A stretch of DNA of 64,000 bases from Chaenocephalus aceratus. Its lineage: Eukaryota; Chordata; Actinopteri; Perciformes; Channichthyidae. The notes under the pieces were generated by a model, which had not been told where the DNA came from, ran no database searches, and saw only the letters and a list, made by a program, of their open reading frames with translations. This document shows, piece by piece, positions 1 to 31,095 of this stretch. A program made the translations under genes and the position numbers. The DNA lies in contig CM043792.1 of assembly GCA_023974075.1 (NCBI GenBank), positions 16,831,373 through 16,895,372 of the forward strand. Reading direction: 5' to 3'. Position 1 is the stretch's first letter. Each line of letters starts with the position of its first letter.

Positions 1-54
1 CTGCATCCTTCAGAAGCTCCTATCACCTACGCAGACACGTCCTCATCCACACAG
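1..54 (+). CDS. znf281: znf281 exon, end of zinc finger 1
   Basis: The window opens inside this exon. It reads [17 protein letters not shown] plus one base of a Gly codon, then the donor gtattt. It is the second half of finger 1 and the start of the TGER linker. The upstream part is outside the window. Confidence 0.8.
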
Positions 55-3000
55 GTATTTTACAGTGCACGTTTTACCATGATGCTCATCTTTTGTCATT
101 TGTGGGGGTTTTTTAATCATGTATTTTGATAAGGGCAAAACAAACGTAATCTCAGAAAAATAGCGTGGCAGGCTGTAAATGTTTAGAAACTGAGTGTTGC
201 TGTGATGGAAACAGGGAGGGACAACTCTTTTTTTAGTTTTAAGCCTCTACTGCCGCGTCAATGCTGAATGTTAGCAAAGTCAGCTGAAACACTTTTAAAC
301 CCTACGGTACAACATTACGATAAACACTTTGGTTTCCATGTGAGATGATTAGCAGTTATTATGAAACGGCTAGAGTTCAGCATTTCAGAAAATTATACTA
401 TCAGGTAACCTAAGATAAAAACAGAATGATATAACATCTGCTAAAGTTTAGTGATTTCAGATAATTGATTTTAAAAGAATACAATCAGCACGATTAAACA
501 CTTAATTATTATGAATTTTTGTGCCTTTTTAGAATGATGATGAATCTGCTGCATGGTCCATTTTAGTCTGTGCTCCTTTCAGAACGGCATGTGTTGTGAA
601 TGTTAATGTACCAAACACTGAATTAGACTATTGATCTTAAATTAGTTATGTTTTGAGAAAATGGATGAAAACTCAGACTTCTGCCGAATCATTAGGTTTA
701 CCACTATTTCAAAAATAAATAAAAGGTATGAACACAATGACATGACCTGTGAAATGCAATACAATCAGTTGCCTTACCCCCGAACACACAGTGCGTTTGT
801 GTAGAGTGTGCAAAGTCAGTCAATTTCATTCAGTGAACCATAAATGTGGCAATGACCATTTAGGAATAAAAACATTTTTTACAGTAAATATATATCTTTG
901 ATTTTTCCTTTCAGGTGAAAGACCCTTCAGATGCAATCAATGCAACATGAGTTTCATTCAGAAATACCTTCTCCAGCGACACGAGAAAATCCACAGCGGT
1001 GAGTGTTTTTGACGAGTGTGTTTGACTCTGAGTCATTATGTGCTTCCAACAACAACTAACCTTGAGCGCTGCTGTCTTTGTAATGCAGGAGAAAAGCCAT
1101 TCAGCTGTGACCAGTGTAACATGCGTTTCATTCAGAAGTACCACATGGAGAGGCACAAGAGGACTCACAGCGGAGAGAAGCCCTACAGATGTGAGACCTG
1201 CCAACAGGTCAGTGAGCGGTTTACTACCCTGATTATTTAATATGATATTTTATAAATCGAAAGCTTAAAGGTAGGTTAGGTAATTCACTTCAGAAACACT
1301 TTTTGCTATATTCCATGGAATGCTCTTAACATCCCGATAGCGATGAATAAATTAAATGCTTTGACAATAAATATATACAAATATTTCATCTGTGGAAGCC
1401 GCGGCGCTGTAAAAAGCAAGTCCAATGATCTGCCTCGGCCCGCGGCAGATAACTGGATGGCCTACCTGCCTGTCAGCCTTCCATCTGTGCACAAACTTAT
1501 CTCGTGCCCTCATTGGTCATGTGCACGTTCGTGTGTGTTGGAGGAGGGGCTCTGTAAGGAAGTCTGAAGGAAGGGGCAGCTTTTTCTCGGTTGTGTACTT
1601 TCAAATTCTAGCTTACTCAAGCTGGTTTCTCCATTCTTACCTACCCTATCTTTTTAAAAGGGTGTTTACACACACCGCTTACTTTTGAGGGAAAATCAAA
1701 GTCTTTAAAATGTACATATAATGCTATATAAGTGAAAAATAAATATGTAGAGTTTTGTTGAATCTTAAATTCCTTTTGTAATGTCTGAAGTCGCTTCTTA
1801 AAGTATCTTTAAATAAAACATTTGTTGTTGTATCTTTCAGTATTTTTCTAGGACAGACCGACTGCTTAAGCACAAGCGAACCTGTGGAGAAGCCATAAAG
1901 AAGGGGCTGGATCCCGGGATGATGGATCTGGGTTGTGTAGACTTGGGACATGGCAGCTATGGAATAACTCAGGAAAACATTGGGAATATTGGTAGGAAGA
2001 GAGGAAGGTCCAAAATAATGGAGAGGGAGGGGAGCGCAAGAAAAAGAAGGGGGATGGAGGAGGGTCGAGGGAACAGCACATTCACGGGGCTGTACCTGGC
2101 GGCTACAACATCCATGATTACTCTGTCGAGAATCCAACGGTATCTTCCTCTACTGAGCCAGGACCCAGCATGCAGCAGGGCCACCATGCCCGGGCTCCAA
2201 AGATGGCATTCAAGAAGGCTAATCGTAAGAGCCTTGAAAAGGGGGGTTTGGGACAGGTCAAAGCTGACTCGTTGGAGCAGAGCGGGGGCATGGATGGTCT
2301 TGGCCTCATGCAAACCAAAGTAGAGCCCACCAGCAGCAACTACGACGACGCCATGCAGTTCATCAAGAAAAGGCGCTACCTTCACGCAGCAAACAACAAT
2401 GCAAACTCATCAGGGCCAGGGGTTGCTGGGATATCCGGCAGTGAGTATGATGTCGGTGTCGGCCACTTGTCTTCCCAGCATTCTGTAAATCATGGCGTCG
2501 TTTCCAGCGCCATGGACAGTGACGCTCCTCTCTGTCTCGACAAGTCGGGCATCCCAGACGAGGTGCTGCAGAGCATCCTGGACCACTACACTCAGAAGCC
2601 AGAGGGCTCGCACCACGACGTTCACTTTGACATTGGCGACCATCACGTGGATCTGCACCCCGTCTCGATAGACGGCGCTGACATCGGCCACAGCGCCGAC
2701 ACCCCCAGCCCGCCTGGAGAGAAGACGGTCATGATGCACGAATACTCTCGCTTCCTGCTGCAGGCGTTGGAGCGCACCAGCCACAGTGCCAGCTTCCCTC
2801 TGGGTCCTCCCGCCTCAGGACCCTTCACCAGTTCCCACCAAGGAACTCCCATCTACGCTGACAAGAACATCTACACTACGTCCCCGATGGAGTGTGGGTA
2901 CGGCCAGTCGGTGGCCTCGCCTTCGCTGCCCTCCTCTGTGCCAAAGTCTCACTTTGCGATGCTGACGGGGTCCTCACCACAGCACAGCTTCCACCTGAGC

Positions 3001-3423
3001 GGCCTGGAGACCTCCACCCACCAGCAGCTCACCCCTTCTCAGGAGCTTACCGACCAGATGGAGAAGCAGCACTCCTCCACTCCCCCCTCCTATCAGATCA
3101 GCCCATCTGACCTGAGCCGCCATAAGGAGCAGCTGCCCAGCAAGAACGGCACAGTGGTCTACCCTCTGGCCCCCTCGCAGGATCTGGCCTCTCTGGACTC
3201 CTCCAAGCCTTCCTACCAGATAGAAAACTTTGCCCAGGCCTTTGGCTCCCAGTTCAAGGCAGACGGCCGCGTCTTGTCTTACGGCACTGACAATGGCGGG
3301 GAGGTGGATCACAGGATACGGACGCCTGTGTCTCAATTCTCAGGGTATAGTAGTTTGTTATCTGATGTCAATGAGCCAGTAAGTACAGGTTCCAAAACTA
3401 CAACAAGCCAAAGCTACAGATGA
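1..3423 (+). CDS. znf281: ZNF281-type zinc-finger transcription factor, 3' four exons (5' end outside window)
   Basis: Exons read as 1-54, 915-998, 1089-1207 and 1841-3423, all with AG/GT borders and compatible phases (1, 1, 0). They encode the end of finger 1 ([16 protein letters not shown]), two complete C2H2 fingers ([16 protein letters not shown] and [16 protein letters not shown]) and a last finger ending HKRTCG, where Cys replaces the second His, as in the ZNF148/ZNF281 pair. The long C-terminal exon carries ZNF281-type blocks: [69 protein letters not shown] and the terminus TTSQSYR. ZNF281 is a nuclear GC-box-binding regulator linked to pluripotency and epithelial-mesenchymal transition (family knowledge). 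Odd: the finger frame and the C-terminal frame differ by one base; the switch must lie between about 1996 and 2090. ZNF148 is the alternative paralogue, but the C-terminus favours ZNF281. Confidence 0.9.
915..998 (+). CDS. znf281: znf281 exon, zinc finger 2
   Basis: The acceptor follows tttcctttcag and the donor is gtgagt. It encodes [10 protein letters not shown]...[15 protein letters not shown], with the two Cys and two His of finger 2. It has 84 bases and phase 1 at both ends, so it is a symmetric one-finger exon. Confidence 0.88.
1089..1207 (+). CDS. znf281: znf281 exon, zinc finger 3 and start of finger 4
   Basis: The acceptor follows tgtaatgcag and the donor is gtcagt. It encodes [26 protein letters not shown] and YRCETCQQ. 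It ends in phase 0, in register with [16 protein letters not shown] at the start of the next exon. Confidence 0.88.
1269..1653 (+). mobile_element. TTAA-flanked MITE in znf281 intron
   Basis: It is flanked by ttaa on both sides (1265-1268 and 1654-1657). The ends are imperfect inverted repeats (aggtaggttaggtaa against the complement of ttacctaccctatctt). The interior aligns over its whole length with the inverse of 59471-59850, including the blocks tccatggaatgctctt, ggatggcctacctgcctgtc and tctcgtgccctcattggtca. It has no coding capacity. TTAA duplications point to a piggyBac- or Kolobok-mobilised family. Confidence 0.8.
1841..3423 (+). CDS. znf281: znf281 terminal coding exon with internal one-base frame break
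   Basis: The acceptor is tgtatctttcag. The exon opens [19 protein letters not shown] in the zinc-finger frame and closes TTSQSYR-stop in the frame one base earlier. The first frame stays open through GRKRGRSK (about 2010). The second is open from 1996 and carries the conserved [10 protein letters not shown] block from about 2119. The switch falls in a purine-rich stretch with A and G runs (about 2010-2060). A missing base in the assembly is the simplest explanation, because homology is preserved on both sides. The C-terminal half is rich in Ser, Pro and His, as in a transcription-factor regulatory region. Confidence 0.85.
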
Positions 3424-5800
3424 GAGCCTGAGAGGGAGAGAACACTCGTTAAAGTGGATGTTCTTGTTTGAATTTTTGTAGTGCTCCTATTTTATTATTG
3501 TTATTGTTATTATTATTATATTTTTTAAGTGTCATCTTTCTTTTAATTATACTGATGCTCTATTTTTTGTGCCCAGTCCTCTCCCAACAATAAGCGAGGC
3601 TTCTTGCAAATGCAACTTTTTTTAAGTATCTGGTATTTTTAAGTTAAATATGTATTTACTGTTTATTCTTGTCATATTAGTGGCATTAGGACTGGTCAAG
3701 AAATGATGAACTGAAAGACTTTTACTAAGTAGAGTTTGCACCGGACTTTTTTGCTTTTACAATGAGCTGAAGTGTTTGAGCAATCAACTTTACAATTGTA
3801 AAATATAATGAAACATAACAGGATGGCAGGGAATAGCCCCAGAGTTGAAAATCGCAAAAAAAAAGTTGTTGTCCTGTTACAAGGTTTTAAGTATTACTCA
3901 GGAAAAGTGAAAAAGGAGAAGCCTACGAGGTGGCAGTGAGCGCTCTTTTCAGAAGTTAGTTTGTGACTTCAAAGAGGATTTTTCTTATGTTTTATTACTT
4001 GTTGCATGAGTGTGACATAAAACAGACTGCTGCCAGCTCACATGAGCATGAAAACACTTTCTACTTGGCTATATAGAGATTATGGTACTTTTGTGTCAAT
4101 GTGAAACTCATGTTTTCTTCAATAAGGGCCATATAATATATTCTATATATATTTATAAGAATATATATTAATGTAAAAAAACAGATTTAATCATTCTGGG
4201 GAACTGCCAGTTGAAAGTAGAGGAAGAATGAGGGCGGGGGTTGGGGGGCTAAATGTTGTCCTTGCCTATATTTTTGGAGAGCCAAAAGTTTAGTTTGGGC
4301 TTTTAATTGGCCATAGAGGTTGCTGTTTGGACAGTGATAGAAGGCCTTCCCCTTTTCCTGCCCCCGCTTCTTCCTCGGTTCGCTATTTCTTTAAAAGAAT
4401 CAATTAGCACTTTGAGCCGTTTTTTCTTACATTGCGTAAATTTACCGTGTCGGATCAAGGAAGCTCAAATGTCAGGAATGGACTGGCTTTTGGACAGAGA
4501 GGAGTTTGGGCATATGTAGAGGGGGTTTCTGGGTTGAACATATTTTCAAGGGGGTATGATGTGGATACCCTTCGTTTGGGTGGCATGGTTTCTATGGGGA
4601 TGGTGGGCGGGGGGAGGCGGTTGCCGAGTTGATATGGAAAAGTGGGATTTTTCATTCACATTTTCTCTTTCTCCTTACTTTTAGGGAACATTTAGATTGG
4701 GGGGAGGGGGGGACTTTTAAAATAAGTAACATTTAATCGGGATAATGTAAATGTAATTCAAACCTCTAGTTTTAGTTTTGACTTGTTACCCAGCTTAGAA
4801 GCTTTTGCTTTCTTATTGAATTTGATGACAAATGTGTTAGTGATTAAGTATTTCTCAAGCTGTTACTGAGAGGCAGCCATATGCATTATGAACTAAAAGG
4901 TGGCTGACCCAAATGTTTGTAAGCATTTAGATATCTCACATGTGCTGGCATTACCGAGCATATTTGTCCCAATAGAAAATGGGTGCCTATTCCTGGGCAG
5001 TGCAGGTGCAAACTATTGTCTAGTAAATGTAAAATGTAATTTCTCGCTGATTTTTAAATGTATTTATGCTGTACGATTATTTTGTAAAGACAACAATAAG
5101 TATGCAGTCTTCCATAGCTACAACTGGCCTCTAGTGCTGGACATGATATCACTCTGCTCAATGAGTCTTTGAACCCCTTTATGCCCCAATGGCCTGTTGT
5201 TTTAAGCAATCATTGAACATGGCAGAGTGAATGCAATGCTGTAATATCTTAAATAATGTGTTGCCATGCTGAACGGTTGAGGCGTGAACAAGAAGGCACC
5301 TCACATATACCTCATATCACAGTAACCCAGGGACGCAGGAGTGATGGTTTGATGTATGTAGCAGAAATGCTGTTGTCTGTGTGTAAAAATAAGTCATGTT
5401 TCTGTGTGACTAGTTTTAAACATTTGTGTTCATGACATTTATGTGACCCACTAAGACATGATGCTTAAGGGTTTCTGTAATTGTCGGAAGCCAGCCAGTG
5501 TTCAGTCTCTTCAGTTCGACCTCTCTCCTCCAGATCTGATTTGCCATATTGTTTCAATATGCTTATTGTTTACAAAAAATGTACAAAACACTAAATCTTA
5601 AATGAATTCTGACCCCCTGTATACATTTTAATTTTAGTATATTTTCCCCCTCTTTTTTTATCACCGCCAATTTTTTTTAGCTGATATCTTTCATTTTTAT
5701 TTTCTTCAGCTTCTTGTGACACATTTCACAAGACTACTTGTCCAATGAATTTAAAACTGATTAGGGATAAAAAAATAAAAAAAATACTGTTATCAAGCGC
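3424..5800 (+). other. znf281: znf281 3' UTR (predicted)
   Basis: The AT-rich stretch after the stop has no supportable ORF. The best polyadenylation signal is aataaa at 5774-5779, which would give a 3' UTR of about 2.4 kb. G-rich patches (about 4225-4250 and 4600-4620, 4699-4712) interrupt it. The exact end is not determined by the sequence. Confidence 0.5.
5774..5779 (+). promoter_or_regulatory. candidate polyadenylation signal of znf281
   Basis: A canonical aataaa in an A-rich tract is followed by a T-rich stretch at about 5811-5819. It is chosen as the strongest signal downstream of the stop; earlier non-canonical sites cannot be excluded. Confidence 0.4.
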
Positions 5801-6517
5801 TGTTCTGTCATCCTTTTTATGAGGAGTGCCGTTATACATGTTGAAGCATATGCATGTTTACACTAATAACACTATGTATTATTAGGAAAAACTGTCACTA
5901 CAGCATGTTTGGTAGCATAACGGGCTTACTGTATCTCAGCTGTTTATTTCCACCACATGGTGGTGTTGGTGTTCTACAAGTGAAAAGTCCTCAGTTTATC
6001 AAACCCTAATGCAGCTCTAATGTGCTTTGGTGCTTATCCTTTCTTTATAATTCCCTTTTAGCAACTTTGTCGCTGTTTTATAGATTTGTATTAAGAAAGC
6101 GAGATTAAACTGCATCTCTGCTTGAAATTCTATTACGTTTTAAATGCAGGCCTGCTTTACTGGCAATTGCAACACCCACTTGGCTCATTCAACAGCTCAT
6201 CTTTGGATTCTAATGCTGCTAATCTTTTTTTTTTAAGACCAGAGCTTAATAGACTTGTTGGTTTACATTCACTCGTAAAATGCCATCACACCTCATAAAA
6301 CTGCAAACAACATTGCATGTTCAGGATGCAATACGAAAACTAAAACGTCATCTCTAAATGAGTCGTTGCCTGTCCCGGTTTACTACATTTCCCCGTTTCC
6401 AGGATTTTAGAGCACATGAAGTACATCACCGTTAATGTAACATTAACACGGTAAATGTTAGTTTATATGTAGGTTATTTAAGCAAACCATTGGGAAAAAT
6501 GAACGTATATATTATTC
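5801..6517. other. intergenic, nothing recognised
   Basis: AT-rich sequence without a supportable ORF, RNA gene or repeat boundary. Confidence 0.5.
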
Positions 6518-6525
6518 ATTTATGG

Positions 6526-7585
6526 CAGGGGTGGGGAACCTTTTTCCTCTCAAGGGCCATTTCAATTTTTTCAACATCCTCCGAGGGCCGTACAAATTAT
6601 TGACCTCTGCTGAAAGGCAGCCATATGCTGAAATCACAGCCCATTCATTTGGCCTTTCTTTCATGCTGTGCAAAGAAAAAGCAACCTCTTAATCCAGATA
6701 TCTTGCCATGACTCGTGCATGCATTCACGTGCACGGTTGTGGCATGACCACCAAACAGAAAGATGTGTGCAAATAATGCATTTAGTTTCCTATCCATGTG
6801 AACATGATTTAAGTGGGGGGGACCTAACCTCCTCTAGGGCGGTCCAGGGGGGCATGCTCCACTGGGAAGATTTTTTTTTTAAATATTGAAGTTGAAAGCA
6901 TCAATCTGGTGCACTTTGAGAGCAAAATGAAGAGATCTATGCAAACATCTCTCAACACCCAGATGAAACAGAACTGTAAGCAGATTTACTTTTTCTTTAT
7001 GAATATTTGACAAATCACTATCCTTTCAAACTGTACTCTTGTTATTAATAACAACTTTTACTTTATTCTCTTGTTTTTTGATAACTATAATGATCATATA
7101 AAGATGTGCCTTTACCTCACTGGTTGTAGAAAAAGCTTCTGTATTCGTTAGCATAGCTAGCTAACCAGATGCTAATGATAACAACACAGTTATTGACTGA
7201 ATGATCAGAATGACAGATGAACAGATCGCCACTGGGCTTACAACTAAGACACAGCCACGCAGAAACTGCAGCATGTGTAGCCTACGGACTTATGGGTACT
7301 GCAATTTGTTGAAGTCCCGGAGCGGCGTTCTGGTGCTCTCCGTCAGAATTGCACCCCTGTCAGACGAGACATATACCACGTGATCACACCTAAGGCTCGT
7401 GTTGTGTTCAAGGACCATGACCGTTGCCAGGAAAAACAGGCACTCGCTTGTTTAATTATTTTTTGCGGTCTACATTTCTTTAATTTTTTTCTTTTTTGCG
7501 TGTGTTTATAAATTACCCTCGAGGGCCATACCAAATGGTCTCGCGGGCCGTATACGGCCCGGGGGCCGGAGGTTCCCCACCCCTG
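6526..7585. mobile_element. non-autonomous hAT transposon with intact ends
   Basis: Terminal inverted repeats are caggggtggggaacc (left) and ggttccccacccctg (right), perfectly complementary over 15 bases. They are flanked by the perfect 8-bp target duplication atttatgg (6518-6525 and 7586-7593). The 1,060-bp interior has no transposase. Part of it (about 6866-7100) resembles the interior of the hAT at 34760-37775, including ctggtgcactttgag. The perfect duplication implies a fairly young insertion. Confidence 0.93.
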
Positions 7586-7593
7586 ATTTATGG

Positions 7594-10500
7594 CGAATCT
7601 TAGTCATTCCTGCACTGCTACTGCTTATAAATTCACAAATCAAGGTACATTTGCAAAACAAACAAAACACGGAAATATAAATAATATTAAAGCAGGCAAC
7701 GAGTGTCCTCGATACACAAGATGTTGAGTCAATGTAAGTTAATATAGATAAAGTATTTATTTAGTCCCCTCTATCAAGACGCTGTAGCACGGCCACCACT
7801 GCACGTCCAAACAAATATAACCTTTGATATTCATATCAGTGATTTCATATTCTCTAGTTCCCATTTATTATCGCTTCAGGGAATTAACCTTCTTCCTCAA
7901 AGTCATTCAAAAAGAGATGTAGGTTGTCTTCCCGTCACCACAGAATGAAACCTGCATTTCATGTGTGTTTATCTTGCAAACATTAACGTTCAAATCTTTC
8001 CACAGCTTCCGTTATCGACACCCAAAACCTGCATGATTCAGCGCCAATCACATTTTGTCCAGTGAATAAATGACTGACTAAAATATTGACCTTTGTGATA
8101 ATGATATGATCAAAGATGTTGTGGATTTGCTATTTCTAAAGAATAAGAAGTGTGCATCATCATGAGTCAGTAAACCCATTTCACTCATTGTTTGAAAATG
8201 GGGAAGCCATAAAAGTTTTGAGCAAGAATGGTCAAGGTGTGACGTAGGGATTTATTACCTTACCACATCGTTTTGATGCCAAGATGGTGGCAGTAAAACA
8301 GTACGCCTTCATTCCTGAGCTGAATGTCGAAGAGGTGTTTTTGTGTGAACGCACTAAAACAGAAGCCGAGTTAATTCTGAGGGAGGTGAACTGTTATTAG
8401 TGAGGCTTCGGTCTCTCTCTCTCCTCCAGAGGACGCAGGTCTGTTGCCAGGGCGGATGCGAGAGTGACGGGAATATGATGTTCTTATCTTCAAAGCTGGG
8501 AAGAAGCTACATATGGGGTTGTGTACACAGAGAGATTGTGAATGGGGAACAGCAGCAATAAAAAAAAAACAGGAGTGAGTTGTAATGCTGTAGAATGAGT
8601 CATTAGTTAGTTTAATTAAATACAGAATGCAAATAAGTCTTTTTAGGCACACTATTGTTGGCTACAGGAATACAAGTATATGTCTGTTGGTTATTAAGTA
8701 TACCACTTTGGTTACAGAATGAAATATTTCAATGACTACTTGATGGATTACTGTTATATTCTTCACATATATCTAGAAGATGACTCCTAGTGGCTTTGGT
8801 CACTGCGTGATTTTTCGTATCGTGTCACCATGAGATGGACATCTGTGGTGTCGAGTAAAACTTTTCAAAATCTATTTAAGTAGACAGATTGACAGGACTT
8901 TGTTTGAGACTTAGATGTCCTTTCTAAGATAAATATAAATTCCAATTGGTTACCCCTTCACCTTTACGGCTATTGCCAATGCCGTCCTACTTTGTATTTA
9001 CCTTCTCATCTGCCTCAGCTGAACTTTGTGTTTATAACAGCTCATAAGTAAATCTTAGCATGCAACATTGCTCAATAAGAACATGACGAACATGATACGT
9101 GCTCAACATCAGAATGTTAGCTTTCAGATTTGAGCATTTGGCTTGAACACCACTGTGCTTTAGTAGAGCCTCAGAGAGCTGGTTGCACGTTTGTTTGTCT
9201 TTTTATTTTATATTGGGATATAAATATAGTTAACATGTCAAGACTTTGATGTGGTCCACTTAGAACATTTGATCATCTTTATCCGATGTTAATAATTACG
9301 ACGTTTTTATTATTAAGTTTGTCTCTCTCTTTGGTTGAAAATATATGCTCATCTAAAAACGTAAATATTAAGCTGGACAAACATTTAGCTCAGAATCCAG
9401 TCCTGAAATAAGACACATGTGTCAACACTAACATTGATATTGGTTGCCAGGTGGAAAAAGTCAACACAATGTATTGAAAAATCGTGCAATGTCCAAAAGC
9501 ATTTCCATGAGATAAGAGTGAGGTCGGCTAGGTGTATGTGTTTACACTGCTGGACATTCGTTATGTCTCTTATGAAGGAGTGTCCCGCAGCAGAGCCATA
9601 AAAGCTGTGCTATGGCAACATAGAACATGTGAAAATATAGTTTGTGAATTTGTATTGTTTTATATGAATAAATGAAATAGTTGAATTATAATGTATTCGT
9701 AGGAGAGCAGTTTTTTTTCAATTGAAAATGTTACTTCTTAGTATTATATTATTAAGATGTAACAGTTTCATTTTCAAAGTTTGCATCCTGAAAACTTACC
9801 ACTGATTAATCCATTTAATGAAAAATCAATCATTCATTTGTTTCAGCTTCTGATTAATACACATACAAATAGTTTCTGTATGACAAACATGTCATTGATA
9901 AGCAGTCAGGATTTGTTTATGTAGGCTGACAATCTGTTGGGCTTTCAACTGTAATGTTTTTAAATACATATGACCACAGTGGTAGTTCTTCATTTATATA
10001 CATGTACTGTTCCTCTCATACGTTTGCTTTTGTTCAACATTTGCAAAATGTAAGCAAATGTCAAAACAGTTGTGCAATAAGTATATTGCCAAAGAAAGAT
10101 TATTGTCTATAAAAAGTCAAACGTTGACTGTAATACTGTATTTAGTTACAATGGTACAATGGAGTTTTTGTTTTCCAAATGTTATTTTATATAATGTTAG
10201 GGCCAAAGCAAAGTGTGTTGATGACAATATTCCACAAAGGCTAAGAAAGAAAATAAGTTTGTGATTTGATAAACTGAACTTTTTGAACCCAACTAAATAA
10301 CAAGGGTCTGTCATCAATTGCTTGTTTACTTCATAAAATAGTCTCATAGAAAAAAACAGATTCATTTTTTAAGGAGCGGCCCTATAATTTCCTAACAAAG
10401 CCTATTTAGACTGAAATGGTTGAGCCCATTTAGAGGATAACAACAGGAAGAAGAGGGATGACATTGACATTTATTATGTTTGAACTCTTGTGCTCTCATT

Positions 10501-11090
10501 TTCGGACCAGAGTCCACCGGAAAACAAAAGACAAAACCCTTACAAAAGATATTGACAGCATTGAATGGCATTTAAACTTCACATTTATTTAATAGTTGAG
10601 CCGACCTGGCCTTCTTTAAGTTCTAACACAGTTGGAACCTCAGAGGACATGGTAATTCAGATAATATCAAATCCCCAAAAATAAGTGAATGTTGATTTTA
10701 GTTTTACATTGTGGGAATTTAGGGCATAATTTAATTGAGTTCTTATGATATATACTAAAACAAAGTGTGTCTGGATGATGTTTAGGTGATGAACTTTATT
10801 TAAACATTTGAGATTCACCAGGAAATATTCTCAATATAGGCCTAATTTGATTGGGTATGGATCATTGTGTGGTGGTCATGGTGAAGCCTAATGATACAGA
10901 TCCCTCAAGATAAATAGTAAATTGCTAGCCCTGCCCAACATAACATGAACACGTTCCTTTTTGTTCACTCTGTGTGTAAACAATGAGCTACAAATATGTT
11001 TCGTGCATATATAGCTTACTTAACTTCTGTATTGTTGATGACAGGTTCAAGCTCTGGTTTATGGGTGAAGGCAGAACTGCTTTGCTCTGA
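7594..11090. other. intergenic region between znf281 and the mucin gene
   Basis: About 3.5 kb of AT-rich sequence. ORFs are short and in random frames, without recognisable motifs or codon bias. No RNA gene was seen. Confidence 0.55.
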
Positions 11091-11316
11091 GTGACAGGAG
11101 AGCCGGCCAATCAGAGGAGGGACTAAAGCTTTTAATGCTGTCACAGCCTGCAGCTTTCAGTCTGAGCCACCTGTAGCAGGCAGCAGAACAGCCCGGGGAA
11201 ACAGCGTCTGCACAGCACCGTTATCTCACCGTTATATCCACCGTTATACTCACCGTGACACCAGCGGGACACGGAGCTTCTTCTCCGGCCGGTTCTTACA
11301 ACCGAAGACCGTAAAG
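11091..11316 (+). promoter_or_regulatory. putative core promoter and 5' UTR of the MUC13-like gene
   Basis: A CCAAT box lies at 11107-11111 within gccggccaatcag, and a weak TATA-like tttaat at about 11131. A GC-richer, T-poor stretch leads to the ATG at 11317. The start context aagATGg has A at -3 and G at +4. The transcription start is inferred, not seen. Confidence 0.5.
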
Positions 11317-28908
<17,592 letters not shown>

Positions 28909-29722
28909 GGACATCTGTGTGAAAATGAGGAACACGGATCAAAGAGAAGCCTCTGATTTAAACTCTGGGTATACAAGACCAGGAACATGTATCCGTTCTT
29001 GAACTTGCTTTGAGTAAGAACAATTTTTTATTGATAAACAGCCACCAAAGATTTTCCTTCATAAGAGGATGACATTTTAATAACATTTATTTATTTGAGG
29101 TTTTGTGTTCTTTGGGAAAGCTGAATGTTGCGACTTATAACCAGTAGGTGTCACTGTTGCTCAGGGACATTTTCTTCTGAATCTGACTTTTTAATACTTA
29201 TAAGAAATCCTCATGTTGACTTTATAAATGAAGCTTCTTATATTGATAATTGCACTAGAGTGTATGTTAAGTTTACGACCAATGGTTAGCCTGGAATGGA
29301 ACGTACTTTAAATATTGGGTTTATTGACACTTTTCTGATGATTTTTTAGACAAATTAATCTTGTAAAACTAAAGGGGCTGGATCCCTTGTTCTGGGTATT
29401 TTTAAAGGGATTTATTTTATCGCCTCTTCAGCTAAATATTCTCTGTATTTGTTTAAGCTGCATTTGCAAAATGTGCCTGTTTGAATAGTCTGTTTGACAC
29501 AGGAAATATGCAAAGCTGGTGATAAAGTGTGTCTTATGGATGTGCCAACTGTCACTTTTATACATTTAGTTTGACATTTCTTAAATATATATTTATCCTT
29601 GTGTATCTGAGACAGTGCGCTATTTAAGTGTGTAAAGGCTATGTAAATAATTGAATATCTTTGGCACAGAATGAGTGTGTGTGCGTGTGTGAATGCAAAT
29701 AAATTAATGTAAACACAACGAT
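28909..29722 (+). other. muc13: 3' UTR of the MUC13-like gene
   Basis: About 0.8 kb of AT-rich sequence follows the stop and ends after aataaa at 29698-29703. No ORF or repeat was recognised inside. Confidence 0.65.
29698..29703 (+). promoter_or_regulatory. polyadenylation signal of the MUC13-like gene
   Basis: Canonical aataaa in gcaaataaattaat, with T/G-rich sequence (catgtttctcatctttggtgg) about 20 bases downstream. Confidence 0.6.
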
Positions 29723-30765
<1,043 letters not shown>

Positions 30766-30774
30766 GCCTTATAT

Positions 30775-31095
30775 TTTCTCAGCCGCGGCTCCGCAGATCT
30801 CCGCACACACGCACTCAGCATCCAGGAAACGACACCAGTAATCCAGCTCACACTGTCCGCTCCTCGAGCCTCAAAGGGCGGAGCGGCGAGCCCCGTAACG
30901 TCCCGCCAACACGGCACCCAGACCCCACGCAGCATTCTCATCTGTTTGTCATTACTGGTGTCATTTTCTGGTTGCTAACAAACGCCATTGTAACACATAA
31001 TCACTGATGTTCCGCTGTAACGGTGATGGACTCATCAGAACAGAGTGGGCGAGCTGACCAATCAGAGCACAGTGGGCTCACAGGGAGGGGGGGGC
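30775..31095. promoter_or_regulatory. GC-rich, CpG-containing segment of unknown role
   Basis: It is markedly GC-richer than its surroundings, with many CpG (ccgcggctccgc, gggcggagcggcgagccccg) and a ggcgga GC box at about 30880. It could be a promoter or first exon of an unseen transcript. No ORF with recognisable content was found. Confidence 0.35.

Noticed and set aside
1996..2060. A small intron explaining the znf281 frame change
   Set aside because: The only GT...AG pair would give an intron of about 50 bases with poor sites; a one-base sequence error is simpler.
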